Source: Streptococcus devriesei DSM 19639 (GTDB lineage Bacteria > Bacillota > Bacilli > Lactobacillales > Streptococcaceae). From it: a stretch of DNA of 64,000 nucleotides. The notes beneath the pieces are model-generated. The model was given only the letters and a program-made list of their open reading frames with translations, did no database searches and was not told the DNA's origin. Location of the stretch: NCBI RefSeq assembly GCF_000423725.1, contig NZ_AUIN01000013.1, forward strand, positions 1-64,000. The letters are read 5' to 3'. A program made the position numbers and the translations under genes. Numbering within the stretch: position 1 is the first letter of the stretch; each line of letters starts with the position of its first letter. Shown here in pieces: positions 8,304 through 19,463 of the stretch.

Positions 8304-11300
8304 TTGGCAGGACATGAAGTTCAATACGGTAAGCACCGTACTCGTCGCAGTTTTTCAAGAATCAAAGAGGTTCTTGATTTACCAAATTTGATTGAAATTC
8401 AAACGGACTCATTCAAAGACTTTTTGGATACTGGTCTTAAGGAAGTTTTTGAAGATGTTTTTCCTATTTCAAACTTTACGGAAACCATGGAACTTGAGTT
8501 TGTAGGGTATGAAATAAAGGAACCTAAGTATACTTTGGAAGAAGCAAGCGCTCATGATGCCCACTATTCAGCGCCGATTTTTGTGACCTTCCGCCTGATT
8601 AATAAAGAAACGGGTGAAATCAAGACTCAGGAAGTTTTCTTCGGTGATTTCCCGCTAATGACTGAAATGGGGACTTTTATTATCAATGGTGCTGAGCGTA
8701 TCATTGTTTCCCAGTTAGTTCGCTCGCCGGGTGTTTACTTTAATGATAAGGTTGATAAAAACGGTAAAGTCGGCTATGGTTCTACTGTTATTCCCAACCG
8801 CGGTGCCTGGCTTGAACTTGAGACAGACTCTAAGGATATTGCCTATACAAGGATTGACCGGACGCGTAAAATTCCATTTACAACGCTGGTGCGGGCTCTT
8901 GGATTTTCCGGCGATGATGAAATTCTTGATATTTTCGGTGAGAGCGACTTGGTACGCAATACTATCGAGAAAGACATCCACAAAAATCCGAATGATTCCA
9001 GAACCGATGAAGCTCTGAAAGAAATTTACGAGCGTCTTCGTCCGGGTGAACCAAAGACAGCTGACAGTTCACGCAGCCTTTTGATTGCGCGTTTCTTTGA
9101 TGCGCGCCGCTACGATTTAGCAGCTGTCGGCCGTTATAAGATTAACAAAAAATTAAATATCAAAACCCGTCTTTTGAATCAGGTTATTGCTGAAAATCTG
9201 GTGGACCCTGAAACAGGTGAAATTCTGGTTGAAGCAGGAACTGAAATGACACGCAGTGTGATTGATTCTATCTCTGATTATCTGGAAGGCGATCTCAACA
9301 AGATTGTCTATACACCTAATGAGTATGCTGTTTTGACAGAACCCGTTATTCTGCAAAAATTCAAAGTCGTAGCTCCTACTGATCCGGACCGTGTTGTGAC
9401 CATTGTCGGCAATGCTAATCCAGATGATAAGGTACGTCACCTGACACCTGCTGATATCTTAGCTGAAATGTCTTATTTCCTTAATTTAGCTGAAGGTCTC
9501 GGCAAGGTTGACGATATTGACCACTTAGGTAACCGCCGTATCCGTGCCGTCGGTGAATTGCTGGCTAACCAATTCCGTATTGGCCTGGCCCGTATGGAGA
9601 GAAATGTCCGTGAACGCATGTCTGTTCAAGACAACGAAGTGCTTACACCGCAACAGATCATCAACATCCGTCCGGTGACAGCTGCTATCAAAGAATTCTT
9701 TGGCTCTTCTCAATTATCACAATTCATGGATCAGCACAATCCGCTGTCTGAGCTGTCTCATAAGCGCCGTTTGTCAGCCTTAGGACCTGGCGGTCTGACA
9801 CGTGACCGTGCAGGTTATGAAGTGCGTGATGTGCACTACACTCATTACGGCCGTATGTGTCCGATTGAAACGCCTGAAGGACCAAACATCGGTTTGATCA
9901 ACAACTTATCTTCATACGGACATCTCAACAAATATGGTTTCATCCAAACACCATATCGTAAGGTTGACCGTACCACAGGTGTGGTTACCAACGAAATTGA
10001 ATGGCTGACTGCGGATGAAGAAGATGAATATACTGTTGCTCAGGCAAACTCAAAACTCAATGAAGATGGAACATTTGCCGAAGAAATCGTCATGGGACGC
10101 CACCAAGGGAATAACCAGGAATTTCCGGCAAGCTCAGTAGAGTACATGGATGTTTCTCCTAAACAGGTAGTTGCGGTGGCAACGGCATGTATTCCATTCC
10201 TTGAAAACGATGACTCCAACCGTGCACTTATGGGTGCCAACATGCAGCGTCAGGCCGTTCCTTTGATTGATCCTAAAGCTCCGCTTGTCGGAACAGGTAT
10301 GGAATATCAGGCTGCCCATGATTCAGGAGCTGCTATTATCGCTCAAAATAACGGTAAAGTTGTTTATTCTGATGCCGACAAGGTTGAAGTCCGCCGTGAA
10401 GACGGCTCTCTTGACGTGTACAATATCACAAAATTCCGCCGTTCTAACTCAGGAACTGCCTATAACCAACGCACACTTGTCAAGGTAGGAGACAGTGTGG
10501 AAAAGGGTGACTTTATTGCTGATGGTCCTTCTATGGAAAAAGGCGAAATGGCGCTTGGTCAAAACCCTATTGTTGCTTACATGACATGGGAAGGCTATAA
10601 CTTTGAAGATGCCGTTATCATGAGTGAACGTCTGGTTAAGGATGATGTTTACACATCTGTGCACTTGGAAGAATTTGAATCAGAAACTCGTGATACAAAA
10701 CTTGGCCCTGAAGAGATTACCCGTGAGATTCCAAATGTCGGAGAAGAAGCTCTCAAAGATCTTGATGAAATGGGAATTATCCGCATTGGTGCAGAAGTGA
10801 AAGAAGGCGACATCCTTGTCGGGAAGGTAACGCCTAAAGGCGAAAAGGATCTGACCGCTGAAGAGCGCCTCCTGCATGCTATCTTTGGTGATAAATCACG
10901 GGAAGTGCGCGATACCTCTCTTCGTGTACCTCACGGCGGCGACGGTGTTGTCTGTGATGTTAAAATCTTTACTCGTGCCAATGGTGATGAACTTCAATCA
11001 GGAGTTAATACGCTTGTTCGTGTTTACATTGCTCAAAAACGTAAGATCAAAGTCGGAGATAAGATGGCCGGACGCCACGGAAACAAAGGTGTCGTTTCAC
11101 GTATTGTTCCTGTTGAGGACATGCCGTATCTTCCGGACGGAACTCCTGTTGACATCATGCTGAACCCTCTTGGGGTGCCATCACGGATGAATATCGGACA
11201 GGTTATGGAGCTCCACCTTGGGATGGCTGCCCGCAGCTTAGGCATTCATATCGCAACGCCGGTCTTTGACGGTGCAACGTCCGATGATCTTTGGGAAACT

Positions 11301-11867
11301 GTTAAAGAAGCGGGAATGGCTGCTGATGCTAAGACAGTCCTTTATGATGGCCGGACTGGCGAACCGTTTGACAACCGTGTGTCTGTCGGTGTCATGTACA
11401 TGATTAAACTCCACCACATGGTTGACGATAAGCTCCATGCCCGTTCTGTCGGTCCTTACTCAACTATCACTCAGCAGCCGCTGGGAGGTAAAGCACAATT
11501 CGGCGGACAGCGTTTTGGTGAAATGGAAGTTTGGGCTCTTGAAGCTTACGGTGCGTCAAATGTTCTGCAAGAAATTCTGACTTACAAGTCTGATGATATT
11601 ACAGGCCGTCTCAAAGCTTATGAAGCTATTACCAAAGGCAATCCAATTCCAAAACCAGGTGTGCCGGAGTCATTCCGCGTTCTTGTGAAGGAACTGCAGT
11701 CACTGGGACTTGATATGCGCGTCCTTGATGAAGATGACAGAGAAGTTGAACTTCGTGATCTCGATGAAGGCGAAGATGAAGATGTTATGCACGTTGATGA
11801 TCTTGAAAAAGCGCGTGAAAAACAAGTCATTGAAGCTGCCGAATTTGCAAATGGTGATGAAAAATAA
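8304..11867 (+). CDS. rpoB: RNA polymerase beta subunit
   Basis: Catalytic beta subunit of RNA polymerase, 1187 residues, full length for streptococci. The rifampicin region [30 protein letters not shown] is present and unmutated in appearance, followed by typical conserved blocks such as [17 protein letters not shown]. The start codon is TTG at 8304, supported by aaggag 7 bases upstream and the conserved N-terminus MAGHEVQYG. It is followed by rpoC after 78 bases. The long leader carries a terminator-like hairpin. Confidence 0.98.
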   Translation: MAGHEVQYGKHRTRRSFSRIKEVLDLPNLIEIQTDSFKDFLDTGLKEVFEDVFPISNFTETMELEFVGYEIKEPKYTLEEASAHDAHYSAPIFVTFRLINKETGEIKTQEVFFGDFPLMTEMGTFIINGAERIIVSQLVRSPGVYFNDKVDKNGKVGYGSTVIPNRGAWLELETDSKDIAYTRIDRTRKIPFTTLVRALGFSGDDEILDIFGESDLVRNTIEKDIHKNPNDSRTDEALKEIYERLRPGEPKTADSSRSLLIARFFDARRYDLAAVGRYKINKKLNIKTRLLNQVIAENLVDPETGEILVEAGTEMTRSVIDSISDYLEGDLNKIVYTPNEYAVLTEPVILQKFKVVAPTDPDRVVTIVGNANPDDKVRHLTPADILAEMSYFLNLAEGLGKVDDIDHLGNRRIRAVGELLANQFRIGLARMERNVRERMSVQDNEVLTPQQIINIRPVTAAIKEFFGSSQLSQFMDQHNPLSELSHKRRLSALGPGGLTRDRAGYEVRDVHYTHYGRMCPIETPEGPNIGLINNLSSYGHLNKYGFIQTPYRKVDRTTGVVTNEIEWLTADEEDEYTVAQANSKLNEDGTFAEEIVMGRHQGNNQEFPASSVEYMDVSPKQVVAVATACIPFLENDDSNRALMGANMQRQAVPLIDPKAPLVGTGMEYQAAHDSGAAIIAQNNGKVVYSDADKVEVRREDGSLDVYNITKFRRSNSGTAYNQRTLVKVGDSVEKGDFIADGPSMEKGEMALGQNPIVAYMTWEGYNFEDAVIMSERLVKDDVYTSVHLEEFESETRDTKLGPEEITREIPNVGEEALKDLDEMGIIRIGAEVKEGDILVGKVTPKGEKDLTAEERLLHAIFGDKSREVRDTSLRVPHGGDGVVCDVKIFTRANGDELQSGVNTLVRVYIAQKRKIKVGDKMAGRHGNKGVVSRIVPVEDMPYLPDGTPVDIMLNPLGVPSRMNIGQVMELHLGMAARSLGIHIATPVFDGATSDDLWETVKEAGMAADAKTVLYDGRTGEPFDNRVSVGVMYMIKLHHMVDDKLHARSVGPYSTITQQPLGGKAQFGGQRFGEMEVWALEAYGASNVLQEILTYKSDDITGRLKAYEAITKGNPIPKPGVPESFRVLVKELQSLGLDMRVLDEDDREVELRDLDEGEDEDVMHVDDLEKAREKQVIEAAEFANGDEK

Positions 11868-11945
11868 CAGATAAACAAACTGCTGGCTGCTTAACCTATA
11901 GTTTAGGCAGTCTAGCTGCTGATAATCATAAGAAAGGTAAAATTA

Positions 11946-14900
11946 GTGGTTGACGTAAATCGTTTTAAAAGTATGCAAATCACATTAGCTTCACCTAATA
12001 AAGTCCGTTCATGGTCTTACGGTGAGGTTAAAAAACCTGAAACAATCAACTATCGGACCTTGAAACCAGAACGTGACGGTCTGTTTGATGAGGTTATTTT
12101 CGGTCCTACTAAGGATTGGGAATGTGCCTGCGGCAAATACAAGCGCATTCGCTACAAAGGGATTATTTGTGACCGCTGCGGCGTTGAGGTGACTCGTACC
12201 AGAGTTCGCCGTGAACGCATGGGGCATATCGAATTGAAAGCGCCTGTTTCTCATATCTGGTATTTCAAAGGTATCCCTTCTCGTATGGGTCTCACTCTTG
12301 ATATGAGCCCACGCGCTTTAGAAGAAGTTATTTACTTTGCAGCTTATGTGGTGATTGATCCTAAGGATACACCGCTTGAGCCAAAATCTCTTTTGACTGA
12401 GCGCGAATACCGTGAAAAACTTCAAGAGTACGGTCCGGGATCATTTGTTGCCAAAATGGGTGCAGAAGCGATTCAAGACCTCTTGAAACGTGTTGATTTA
12501 GATGCAGAAATTGCAGAGCTGAAAGCAGAATTAAAAACAGTTTCCGGACAAAAACGGGTGAAAGCTGTCCGTCGTTTGGATGTTCTTGATGCTTTCCAAA
12601 AATCGGGCAATAAACCTGAGTGGATGGTACTTAACATCCTGCCGGTTATTCCGCCTGATCTTCGTCCGATGCTGCAATTGGATGGCGGCCGCTTTACAAC
12701 TTCTGACCTTAACGATCTCTACCGCCGTGTTATTAACCGTAACAACCGTTTGGCGCGTTTGCTCGAGCTGAATGCTCCCGGCATTATTGTGCAAAATGAA
12801 AAACGGATGCTGCAGGAAGCGGTGGATGCTCTGATTGATAATGGCCGCCGCGGCCGTCCGATTACCGGACCTGGCAGCCGTCCATTGAAATCATTGAGCC
12901 ACATGCTTAAAGGTAAGCAAGGCCGTTTTCGTCAAAACCTCCTTGGTAAACGTGTCGACTTCTCAGGACGTTCGGTTATTGCTGTCGGTCCGACACTTAA
13001 GATGTACCAATGCGGTGTGCCGCGTGAAATGGCGATTGAGCTCTTTAAACCGTTTGTTATGCGTGAGATTGTAGCGCGAGACATCGTACAAAATGTCAAG
13101 GCAGCAAAACGCTTGATTGAGCGCGGCGATGACCGCATTTGGGATATTCTTGAGGAGGTCATTAAAGAGCATCCGGTTCTTCTTAACCGCGCACCGACTC
13201 TTCACCGCTTGGGTATTCAAGCTTTTGAACCCGTTTTGATTGACGGTAAGGCTCTGCGGCTCCATCCGCTGGCCTGTGAAGCTTACAACGCCGACTTTGA
13301 CGGGGACCAAATGGCTATTCACGTGCCGCTGTCTGAAGAAGCTCAAGCAGAAGCTCGTCTCTTGATGCTGGCTGCTGAACACATTCTTAATCCTAAAGAT
13401 GGTAAGCCAGTCGTTACCCCATCTCAAGATATGGTTCTTGGTAACTACTATTTAACCATGGAAGATGCCGGCCGTGAGGGTGAAGGAATGGTCTTCAAAG
13501 ACCGTGATGAAGCTGTTATGGCCTATCGCAACGGCTATGTTCATCTCCACAGCCGTGTCGGTATTGCTGTTGACAGCATGTCTGACAAACCATGGACAGA
13601 TGAGCAAAAGCACAAAATCATGATTACAACTGTTGGTAAAATTCTCTTCAATGATATTATGCCGGCAGACCTTCCTTACCTTCAGGAGCCAAACAATGCC
13701 AACTTAACAGACAAAACGCCTGATAAGTATTTCTTAACGCCTGGCTCTGATATCAAGGAAGTTATCAAAAATCTTGACTTAAATATTCCATTTAAGAAGA
13801 AAAATCTTGGTAACATTATCGCTGAAATCTTTAAACGTTTCCGCACAACTGAAACTTCAGCCTTTCTTGACCGTTTGAAAGACCTCGGTTATTATCATTC
13901 AACCTTGGCCGGTTTAACAGTAGGTATCGCTGACATTCCAGTTATTGATAACAAGCAGGAAATTATAGATGCAGCTCACCATCGTGTTGAAGACATTTCC
14001 AAAGCTTTCCGCCGCGGTCTCATGACAGACGAGGATCGCTATGAAGCTGTTACGGCAACTTGGCGTGATGCTAAGGAAAAACTGGAAGAGCGTTTGGTTG
14101 AAACACAGGATTCTAAGAATCCAATCGTTATGATGATGGACTCTGGAGCGCGTGGTAACATCTCTAACTTCTCCCAGCTTGCCGGTATGCGCGGCTTGAT
14201 GGCTGCTCCTAACGGACGCATCATGGAACTGCCGATCCTTTCAAACTTCCGTGAAGGTCTGTCTGTTTTGGAAATGTTCTTCTCAACCCACGGTGCCCGT
14301 AAAGGGATGACCGATACAGCGCTTAAGACTGCCGATTCCGGCTATCTTACCCGCCGTTTGGTTGATGTTGCCCAAGATGTTATTATTCGTGAAGACGACT
14401 GTCACACTGACCGCGGTCTGACGATTACAGCCATCACCGATGGTAAGGAAGTAACAGAAACGCTTGAAGAACGTCTTGTCGGCCGTTACACCAAGAAGAC
14501 CGTCAGACATCCGGAAACAAATCAGGTTCTCGTTGGAGCTGATGAGTTGATTACTGAAGACATGGCTCGTAAGATTGTAGATGCTGGTGTTACTGAGGTG
14601 ACTATCCGTTCAGTCTTTACATGTAATACGCGTCATGGAGTCTGCCGTCATTGTTATGGTATCAACTTGGCAACAGGTGATGCTGTTGAAGTTGGTGAAG
14701 CAGTTGGTACGATTGCTGCCCAATCCATCGGTGAACCAGGTACACAGCTTACTATGCGTACCTTCCACACAGGCGGTGTTGCTTCAAATGCCGACATTAC
14801 ACAGGGTCTTCCTCGTATCCAAGAAATCTTTGAAGCCCGCAACCCTAAAGGTGAGGCTGTTATCACAGAGGTTAAGGGACAAGTCACAGACATTGAAGAA

Positions 14901-15575
14901 GACGCTGCTACCCGCACTAAAAAGGTTTATGTCAAAGGTGCAACAGGAGAAGGTGAGTACACAGTACCATTTACAGCTCGCATGAAAGTTGAAGTGGGTG
15001 ATGAAGTTCACCGCGGAGCACCACTGACAGAAGGTTCTATCCAGCCTAAACACTTGCTGGAAGTCCGTGACACCTTATCTGTTGAAATTTATCTTCTTTC
15101 TGAAGTCCAAAAAGTGTATCGCAGCCAAGGGGTAGAAATCGGAGATAAGCACGTTGAAGTTATGGTTCGCCAAATGCTTCGCAAAGTCCGTGTTATGGAT
15201 CCGGGAGATACAGATCTTCTTCCGGGCGTTCTGATGGATATTGCTGACTTTACAGATGCCAATAAAGATATTGTCATTGCCGGCGGTATTCCAGCCACAA
15301 GCCGTCCGGTTCTTATGGGAATTACGAAAGCTTCCCTTGAAACAAATTCATTCTTATCAGCTGCTTCTTTCCAAGAAACAACTCGTGTTCTTACAGATGC
15401 TGCTATCCGCGGTAAGAAGGATCACTTGCTTGGTCTTAAAGAAAATGTTATTATCGGTAAGATTATTCCGGCTGGTACCGGAATGGCACGCTACCGCAAC
15501 ATTGAGCCGCAGGCTGTTAATGAAGTCGAGCTTATTGAAGATACTGAAACTGATGAAAGTCTCGTAACAGAATAG
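11946..15575 (+). CDS. rpoC: RNA polymerase beta' subunit
   Basis: Largest RNA polymerase subunit, 1209 residues. It has the N-terminal zinc finger [19 protein letters not shown] (residues about 59-77), the Mg-binding catalytic motif NADFDGD near residue 448, and the second zinc site [13 protein letters not shown]. It starts at GTG with aaagg upstream. It follows rpoB after a 78-base gap containing an imperfect hairpin (about 11886-11915). A strong terminator follows the stop codon. Confidence 0.98.
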   Translation: MVDVNRFKSMQITLASPNKVRSWSYGEVKKPETINYRTLKPERDGLFDEVIFGPTKDWECACGKYKRIRYKGIICDRCGVEVTRTRVRRERMGHIELKAPVSHIWYFKGIPSRMGLTLDMSPRALEEVIYFAAYVVIDPKDTPLEPKSLLTEREYREKLQEYGPGSFVAKMGAEAIQDLLKRVDLDAEIAELKAELKTVSGQKRVKAVRRLDVLDAFQKSGNKPEWMVLNILPVIPPDLRPMLQLDGGRFTTSDLNDLYRRVINRNNRLARLLELNAPGIIVQNEKRMLQEAVDALIDNGRRGRPITGPGSRPLKSLSHMLKGKQGRFRQNLLGKRVDFSGRSVIAVGPTLKMYQCGVPREMAIELFKPFVMREIVARDIVQNVKAAKRLIERGDDRIWDILEEVIKEHPVLLNRAPTLHRLGIQAFEPVLIDGKALRLHPLACEAYNADFDGDQMAIHVPLSEEAQAEARLLMLAAEHILNPKDGKPVVTPSQDMVLGNYYLTMEDAGREGEGMVFKDRDEAVMAYRNGYVHLHSRVGIAVDSMSDKPWTDEQKHKIMITTVGKILFNDIMPADLPYLQEPNNANLTDKTPDKYFLTPGSDIKEVIKNLDLNIPFKKKNLGNIIAEIFKRFRTTETSAFLDRLKDLGYYHSTLAGLTVGIADIPVIDNKQEIIDAAHHRVEDISKAFRRGLMTDEDRYEAVTATWRDAKEKLEERLVETQDSKNPIVMMMDSGARGNISNFSQLAGMRGLMAAPNGRIMELPILSNFREGLSVLEMFFSTHGARKGMTDTALKTADSGYLTRRLVDVAQDVIIREDDCHTDRGLTITAITDGKEVTETLEERLVGRYTKKTVRHPETNQVLVGADELITEDMARKIVDAGVTEVTIRSVFTCNTRHGVCRHCYGINLATGDAVEVGEAVGTIAAQSIGEPGTQLTMRTFHTGGVASNADITQGLPRIQEIFEARNPKGEAVITEVKGQVTDIEEDAATRTKKVYVKGATGEGEYTVPFTARMKVEVGDEVHRGAPLTEGSIQPKHLLEVRDTLSVEIYLLSEVQKVYRSQGVEIGDKHVEVMVRQMLRKVRVMDPGDTDLLPGVLMDIADFTDANKDIVIAGGIPATSRPVLMGITKASLETNSFLSAASFQETTRVLTDAAIRGKKDHLLGLKENVIIGKIIPAGTGMARYRNIEPQAVNEVELIEDTETDESLVTE

Positions 15576-15580
15576 AGAAG

Positions 15581-15604
15581 AGCCCTGCTTAGCAGGGCTT
15601 TTTT
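15581..15604 (+). terminator. Terminator after rpoBC
   Basis: agccctgct/agcagggct stem followed by T6. Confidence 0.95.
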
Positions 15605-15695
15605 ATAATAATTCTAATCTTTCTCACAAATGAGCAAAATTTTTTTAAAAATGAGGCTTTTCCTATATAATGAGTGTATCAAGGAAGTAAAGTTT

Positions 15696-16073
15696 ATGTA
15701 TCAAGTAGTAAAAATGTACGGCGATATGGAACCCTGGTGGTTCTTAGATGGCTGGAAAGATGACATTGTTCAGGTCCATGAATTTGAGCATTATTATGAA
15801 GCTTTGAAATGTTATAAAAAGGAATGGTTAAACTTACATGGTGCCCATTCAAGTTTTAACAGCCGCAGCAGTATTATGACCGCGTTTTGGGATATTGAAG
15901 ACCAGCGCTGGTGTGAAGAATGTGATGAATATGTACAGCAGTACTATTCCTTAGCTCTTTTAACCGACTGGCAGGAAATCCCTGAGGAAATGCACCGCCC
16001 GGCCTATGACAGACAAAGCGACAAGCCTAATCACCGAGCCTGTTCTATTAAGAAAAATAAACCGCAAGTGTAA
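15696..16073 (+). CDS. DUF1033 family protein
   Basis: A 125-residue cytoplasmic protein rich in Trp, Tyr and acidic residues (YGDMEPWWFLDGWKDDI). It resembles the DUF1033 family found between rpoC and comGA in streptococci. Its function is unknown. The start ATG 15696 is preceded by aaggaag at 8 bases and by a tatataatg -10 near 15666. An upstream in-frame ATG at 15630 precedes that promoter, so I rejected it. The terminator hairpin has the stop codon in its loop. Confidence 0.85.
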   Translation: MYQVVKMYGDMEPWWFLDGWKDDIVQVHEFEHYYEALKCYKKEWLNLHGAHSSFNSRSSIMTAFWDIEDQRWCEECDEYVQQYYSLALLTDWQEIPEEMHRPAYDRQSDKPNHRACSIKKNKPQV

Positions 16074-16088
16074 GCTGCGGTTTATTTT
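16054..16088 (+). terminator. Terminator overlapping the end of the DUF1033 gene
   Basis: aaataaaccgc/gcggtttattt stem with a T tail. The TAA stop codon (16071-16073) lies in the loop, so the last codons form the 5' arm. Confidence 0.88.
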
Positions 16089-16140
16089 TTTGGCTTTAAA
16101 AGCAATAATTCATAATATTTTATGCAAAATGCTCCTTCTT

Positions 16141-16148
16141 TGCGAATA
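16141..16148 (+). promoter_or_regulatory. cin-box (SigX promoter) of the comY operon
   Basis: TGCGAATA, one change from the published ComX-binding core TACGAATA, preceded by ccttctt and followed 6 bases later by the gtaggagg RBS. Position and context match late competence promoters. The ssbB box in this window has near-identical flanks. Confidence 0.88.
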
Positions 16149-16166
16149 AATAAAGTAGGAGGATTT

Positions 16167-17108
16167 ATGGTTCAAGAATTAGGAAAGAAAATCATTGCAG
16201 AAGCCGTTCAAAACAGAGCGCAGGACATTTATATTATTCCTAAAAAAGATTTTTATGAGCTCTATATGAGAATAGGCGATGAAAGAAAGTTTATTGATGA
16301 TTACGAGCATCAGTTTATGGCAAATCTTATCAGCCATTTTAAATTTGTTGCGGGAATGAATGTTGGCGAAAAAAGGCGAAGCCAGCTAGGAGCTTGTGAT
16401 TATCACTATGATGAAGACAAAACAATCGCTTTACGGCTCTCAAGTGTCGGAGATTATCGCAGTTATGAAAGTTTGGTCATTCGTCTTTTATTTGACGGCC
16501 GCCACGATTTAAAATTTTGGTTTAATGGCATGAATCTCATTTTAAAGGAAATTAAAGGGAGAGGACTTTATCTCTTTTCGGGGCCGGTCGGCAGCGGGAA
16601 AACGACACTGATGTATCAATTGGTCAAGGAAAAGTTTAGCAGCAGACAGGTGATTACCATTGAGGATCCTGTGGAAATTAAACAGGATGATATGCTGCAG
16701 CTGCAGCTAAATGAAAGTATTGATATGACCTATGATAATTTAATTAAACTGTCTCTCAGGCATCGGCCGGACATTCTGATTATCGGGGAAATCAGAGATA
16801 AAGAAACAGCGCGGGCAGTTATCAGAGCAAGCCTGACTGGGGCGGTTGTTTTTTCAACTATCCATGCCAAAAGTATTCCCGGAGTTTATGCCAGACTTCT
16901 GGAACTAGGAGTCAGCAAAGAAGAACTGGAAAATGCTTTGCGCGGGATTGCTTACCAGCGTTTAATCAAGGGAGGAGGTGTCATTGATTTTGCCCAAAGA
17001 GACTACCAAAAACACTCAGCGCAAGAGTGGAATAAACAAATTGACAGCCTTTTTACAGATGGATATATCACTAGGGAAGAAGCTGAAGCAGAAAAAATTA
17101 AGGACTGA
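16167..17108 (+). CDS. comYA: Competence pilus assembly ATPase ComYA (ComGA)
   Basis: PilB/GspE-type cytoplasmic ATPase that powers assembly of the transformation pilus. The 313-residue protein has Walker A GPVGSGKTT near residue 138, the Asp-box region ITIEDPVE and Walker B-type ILIIGEIRD. I chose ATG 16167 (MVQELGKK), just after taggagg. The upstream in-frame ATG at 16122 precedes the cin-box and so would not be transcribed. It is first in a tightly overlapping comYA-G operon. Confidence 0.95.
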   Translation: MVQELGKKIIAEAVQNRAQDIYIIPKKDFYELYMRIGDERKFIDDYEHQFMANLISHFKFVAGMNVGEKRRSQLGACDYHYDEDKTIALRLSSVGDYRSYESLVIRLLFDGRHDLKFWFNGMNLILKEIKGRGLYLFSGPVGSGKTTLMYQLVKEKFSSRQVITIEDPVEIKQDDMLQLQLNESIDMTYDNLIKLSLRHRPDILIIGEIRDKETARAVIRASLTGAVVFSTIHAKSIPGVYARLLELGVSKEELENALRGIAYQRLIKGGGVIDFAQRDYQKHSAQEWNKQIDSLFTDGYITREEAEAEKIKD

Positions 17109-18075
17109 AAAACAAAGAAAAGTCATTCAATTGTTTAATAATCTTTTTGCCAGCGGCTTCAACCTGACTGAAATTGTAGATTTTTTAGAGCGAAGCCGCC
17201 TATTGGCAAAGGATTATACAGACAGTATGCGTCAGGGTCTTCTAAATGGCTTGAATTTAGCAGAAATAATGAGTTCTCTGGGTTTTTCAGACAATGTCGT
17301 TACTCAGCTGGCACTTTCTGAAATTCATGGAAATACTCAGAAAAGTCTTTTAAAAATTGAGGCCTACTTAAGTAATCTTATGGTTGTTAAAAAGAAACTG
17401 ATTGAAGTAGCTACCTATCCTGTTATTTTAATCATTTTTCTTGTTCTTATCATGCTGGGATTAAAAAATTATCTGCTGCCCCAGCTTGAAAATGGGAATT
17501 TTGCGACGGAGCTTATTTCTCATTTTCCGGCTATTTTTCTCTTAGGATGCGGTTTTTTCATACTTTTAGCAGGATTTTTTTATCTTTTTTCAAGAAGAAT
17601 GAGTCGGAAACGCTTAATGACGATTTACAGTCAGATACCATTTATAGGCAGCTATTTTCGGCTGTATTTGACAGCTTATTATGCACGAGAATGGGGCAAT
17701 CTTATAGGACAGGGAGTAGAGATGGCTGAAATTGTCCACTTGATGCAGGAGCAAAAGTCACAGCTTTTTAGAGAAATTGGCCATGATATGGAAAAGGCGC
17801 TTACAGCCGGCCGGGAATTTCATCAGAAGGTTTTAGATTATCCTTTCTTTTTGAGGGAACTCAGCCTAATGATTGAATATGGGGAAGTCAAGTCAAAACT
17901 AGGCAGCGAGCTTGAAATCTATGCTGAGGAGAGCTGGGAGCGTTTCTTCAGTAAACTCAATAAAGCTATGCAGCTCATCCAGCCTCTTGTCTTTGTCCTA
18001 GTAGCGATAGTTATTGTGATGATTTATGCAGCTATGCTGCTGCCGATTTATCAAAATATGGAGGTTAATTTGTAA
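17059..18075 (+). CDS. comYB: Competence pilus membrane platform protein ComYB (ComGB)
   Basis: GspF/PilC-type inner membrane protein on which the competence pilus is assembled. It has three hydrophobic segments (for example PVILIIFLVLIMLG) and paired GspF repeats. The start is uncertain. ATG 17059 (MDISLGKKL) resembles pneumococcal CglB as I recall it and gives 338 residues, but lacks a good RBS. A strong aaggaggagg-like site at 16971-16978 could instead drive TTG 16984, giving a longer N-terminus and a larger comYA overlap. Confidence 0.9.
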   Translation: MDISLGKKLKQKKLRTEKQRKVIQLFNNLFASGFNLTEIVDFLERSRLLAKDYTDSMRQGLLNGLNLAEIMSSLGFSDNVVTQLALSEIHGNTQKSLLKIEAYLSNLMVVKKKLIEVATYPVILIIFLVLIMLGLKNYLLPQLENGNFATELISHFPAIFLLGCGFFILLAGFFYLFSRRMSRKRLMTIYSQIPFIGSYFRLYLTAYYAREWGNLIGQGVEMAEIVHLMQEQKSQLFREIGHDMEKALTAGREFHQKVLDYPFFLRELSLMIEYGEVKSKLGSELEIYAEESWERFFSKLNKAMQLIQPLVFVLVAIVIVMIYAAMLLPIYQNMEVNL

Positions 18076-18389
18076 TGAAAAAATTCAAGAAAGTTACTGT
18101 TAAAGGTTTCACTTTGATAGAAATGTTAGTCGTTTTGCTGATTATCAGTGTCTTGCTGCTTTTGTTTGTACCTAATTTAACCAAACAAAAAGATAAAGTA
18201 AAGGATACAGGCAATTCAGCTGTTGTCAAAGTTGTTGAAAGTCAGGCTGAACTGTATGAATTGGATCAAACTGATTCGGCAACTCTTTCTAAATTAGTAG
18301 CTAGCGGCAATATTACTCAAGAGCAGGCTGATTCTTATAAGGCTTATTATGCAAAACATCCTGAAAAGGCACGGCATGTGGCGAATTAA
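18075..18389 (+). CDS. comYC: Major competence pseudopilin ComYC (ComGC)
   Basis: Main subunit of the transformation pilus. The 104-residue prepilin has a basic leader and the type IV cleavage/methylation motif KGFTLIEMLVVLLIISVLLL, cut between G and F. A prepilin peptidase must be encoded elsewhere. The ATG overlaps the comYB stop by one base. The C-terminus (HPEKARHVAN) overlaps comYD. Confidence 0.95.
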   Translation: MKKFKKVTVKGFTLIEMLVVLLIISVLLLLFVPNLTKQKDKVKDTGNSAVVKVVESQAELYELDQTDSATLSKLVASGNITQEQADSYKAYYAKHPEKARHVAN

Positions 18390-18795
18390 AGCATTCACAC
18401 TCTTGGAGAGCCTGATAACTTTGGCCATTACAGCTTTTTTAATCCTAAGTTTATCTGGAGGAATCAATCAGACCTTTGCCAGTGTAAAAGAGCAGCTCTT
18501 TTTTCTGTCATTTGAACATCTTTACCGTGACACACAAAAACTCAGTGCTCTGACTCAGCAGGAAATGACTTTAACTTTGGATAAGGGGCAGATTTCTAAT
18601 GGTGTTGAGACGCTTGATGTTCCCGAGGATATAACATTAGAAAAAAGCATGGCACTGAATTTTGATCAGGCAGGCGGAAACTCATCGCTAGCTAAACTTA
18701 GTTTTCAAACTCCAAAAAAGACGGTAACTTATCAATTATATATAGGGAGTGGTCAATATAAAAAAACAGAAAATGAAAGCTTACATTCTCCTTGA
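18376..18795 (+). CDS. comYD: Minor competence pseudopilin ComYD (ComGD)
   Basis: Minor pilin with a type IV N-terminus (MWRIKAFTLLESLITLAITAF), where A precedes FTLLE at the processing site. The start ATG 18376 lies inside the end of comYC, 14 bases overlapping. An in-frame ATG at 18349 would add an unusual leader. About 139 residues. Overlaps comYE by 47 bases, typical of the compressed comG operon. Confidence 0.9.
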   Translation: MWRIKAFTLLESLITLAITAFLILSLSGGINQTFASVKEQLFFLSFEHLYRDTQKLSALTQQEMTLTLDKGQISNGVETLDVPEDITLEKSMALNFDQAGGNSSLAKLSFQTPKKTVTYQLYIGSGQYKKTENESLHSP

Positions 18796-19042
18796 AAGCC
18801 TAATTGCTCTGGGACTTTTAGTGACAATTACATCTTTGATTCTTCAGCAGATCAATCGCGATCAAAAAAGGATAGCCGACAATTTGCAAAGGCAAGAAGT
18901 GATGAACTTAGCGATAATGGCTGTTCAAACTAAACAAGACAGCCTGAGTCTCAATGGTGTCAGTGTGAAGGTAGTCAGAGATGAAACTACAATCGCTGTC
19001 TACCACGATCAAGAGGAGGTTATAAGTCTTGTTAAAGAATAG
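18749..19042 (+). CDS. comYE: Minor competence pseudopilin ComYE (ComGE)
   Basis: Small pilin-like protein of 97 residues with N-terminal MKAYILLESLIALGLLVTIT, a prepilin-type hydrophobic helix. The start is taken as GTG 18749 (MVNIKKQKMKAY). An internal ATG at 18773 is possible. It is embedded between comYD and comYF with overlaps on both sides. Confidence 0.87.
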   Translation: MVNIKKQKMKAYILLESLIALGLLVTITSLILQQINRDQKRIADNLQRQEVMNLAIMAVQTKQDSLSLNGVSVKVVRDETTIAVYHDQEEVISLVKE

Positions 19043-19463
19043 ATTAAAGGCTTTTACACTTCTGGAGTGTCTGGTTGCCCTCCTTGTTATTGCCGGCAGT
19101 GTTTCTGTTTACAGTGGATTGACTAAGGTGATTAGCAGCAATGTTCATTATTTATCAAAAAATCAAAAAGATAGATGGCTGCTCTTTTGTCAACAATTCC
19201 GGTCAGAGCTTGAGGGAACAAGCTTGCAGAAAATAGACAATCATAAGCTTTATATCAGTAAAGATGGACAGGATTTAGCTTTTGGTAAATCAAAAGCGAC
19301 AGATTTTAGGAAAACGAATGCCGATGGGCGCGGTTATCAGCCTATGCTGACAGGAGTAAAGACAGCTTATTTTAATCAGTCCGGAGACATTGTGAGGCTA
19401 GATATTACTTTTGATAATGGATTAGAGAGGACTTTTGTCTATGCATTTAATGAAAAAGGTTAA
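19029..19463 (+). CDS. comYF: Minor competence pseudopilin ComYF (ComGF)
   Basis: A 144-residue minor pilin with N-terminus MLKNRLKAFTLLECLVALLVIAG (processing before FTLLE). The start is TTG at 19029, supported by aggagg 9 bases upstream. It overlaps comYE by 14 and comYG by 23 bases. The later region (DGRGYQPMLTGVKTAYFNQ) fits the ComGF family. Confidence 0.9.
   Translation: MLKNRLKAFTLLECLVALLVIAGSVSVYSGLTKVISSNVHYLSKNQKDRWLLFCQQFRSELEGTSLQKIDNHKLYISKDGQDLAFGKSKATDFRKTNADGRGYQPMLTGVKTAYFNQSGDIVRLDITFDNGLERTFVYAFNEKG

Noticed and set aside
12963..13427. 154-codon minus-strand frame inside rpoC
   Set aside because: Antisense shadow of a highly conserved gene with no independent start signals or family resemblance.
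17547..17729. 60-codon frame within comYB
   Set aside because: Out of frame with an intact conserved gene and without start signals.
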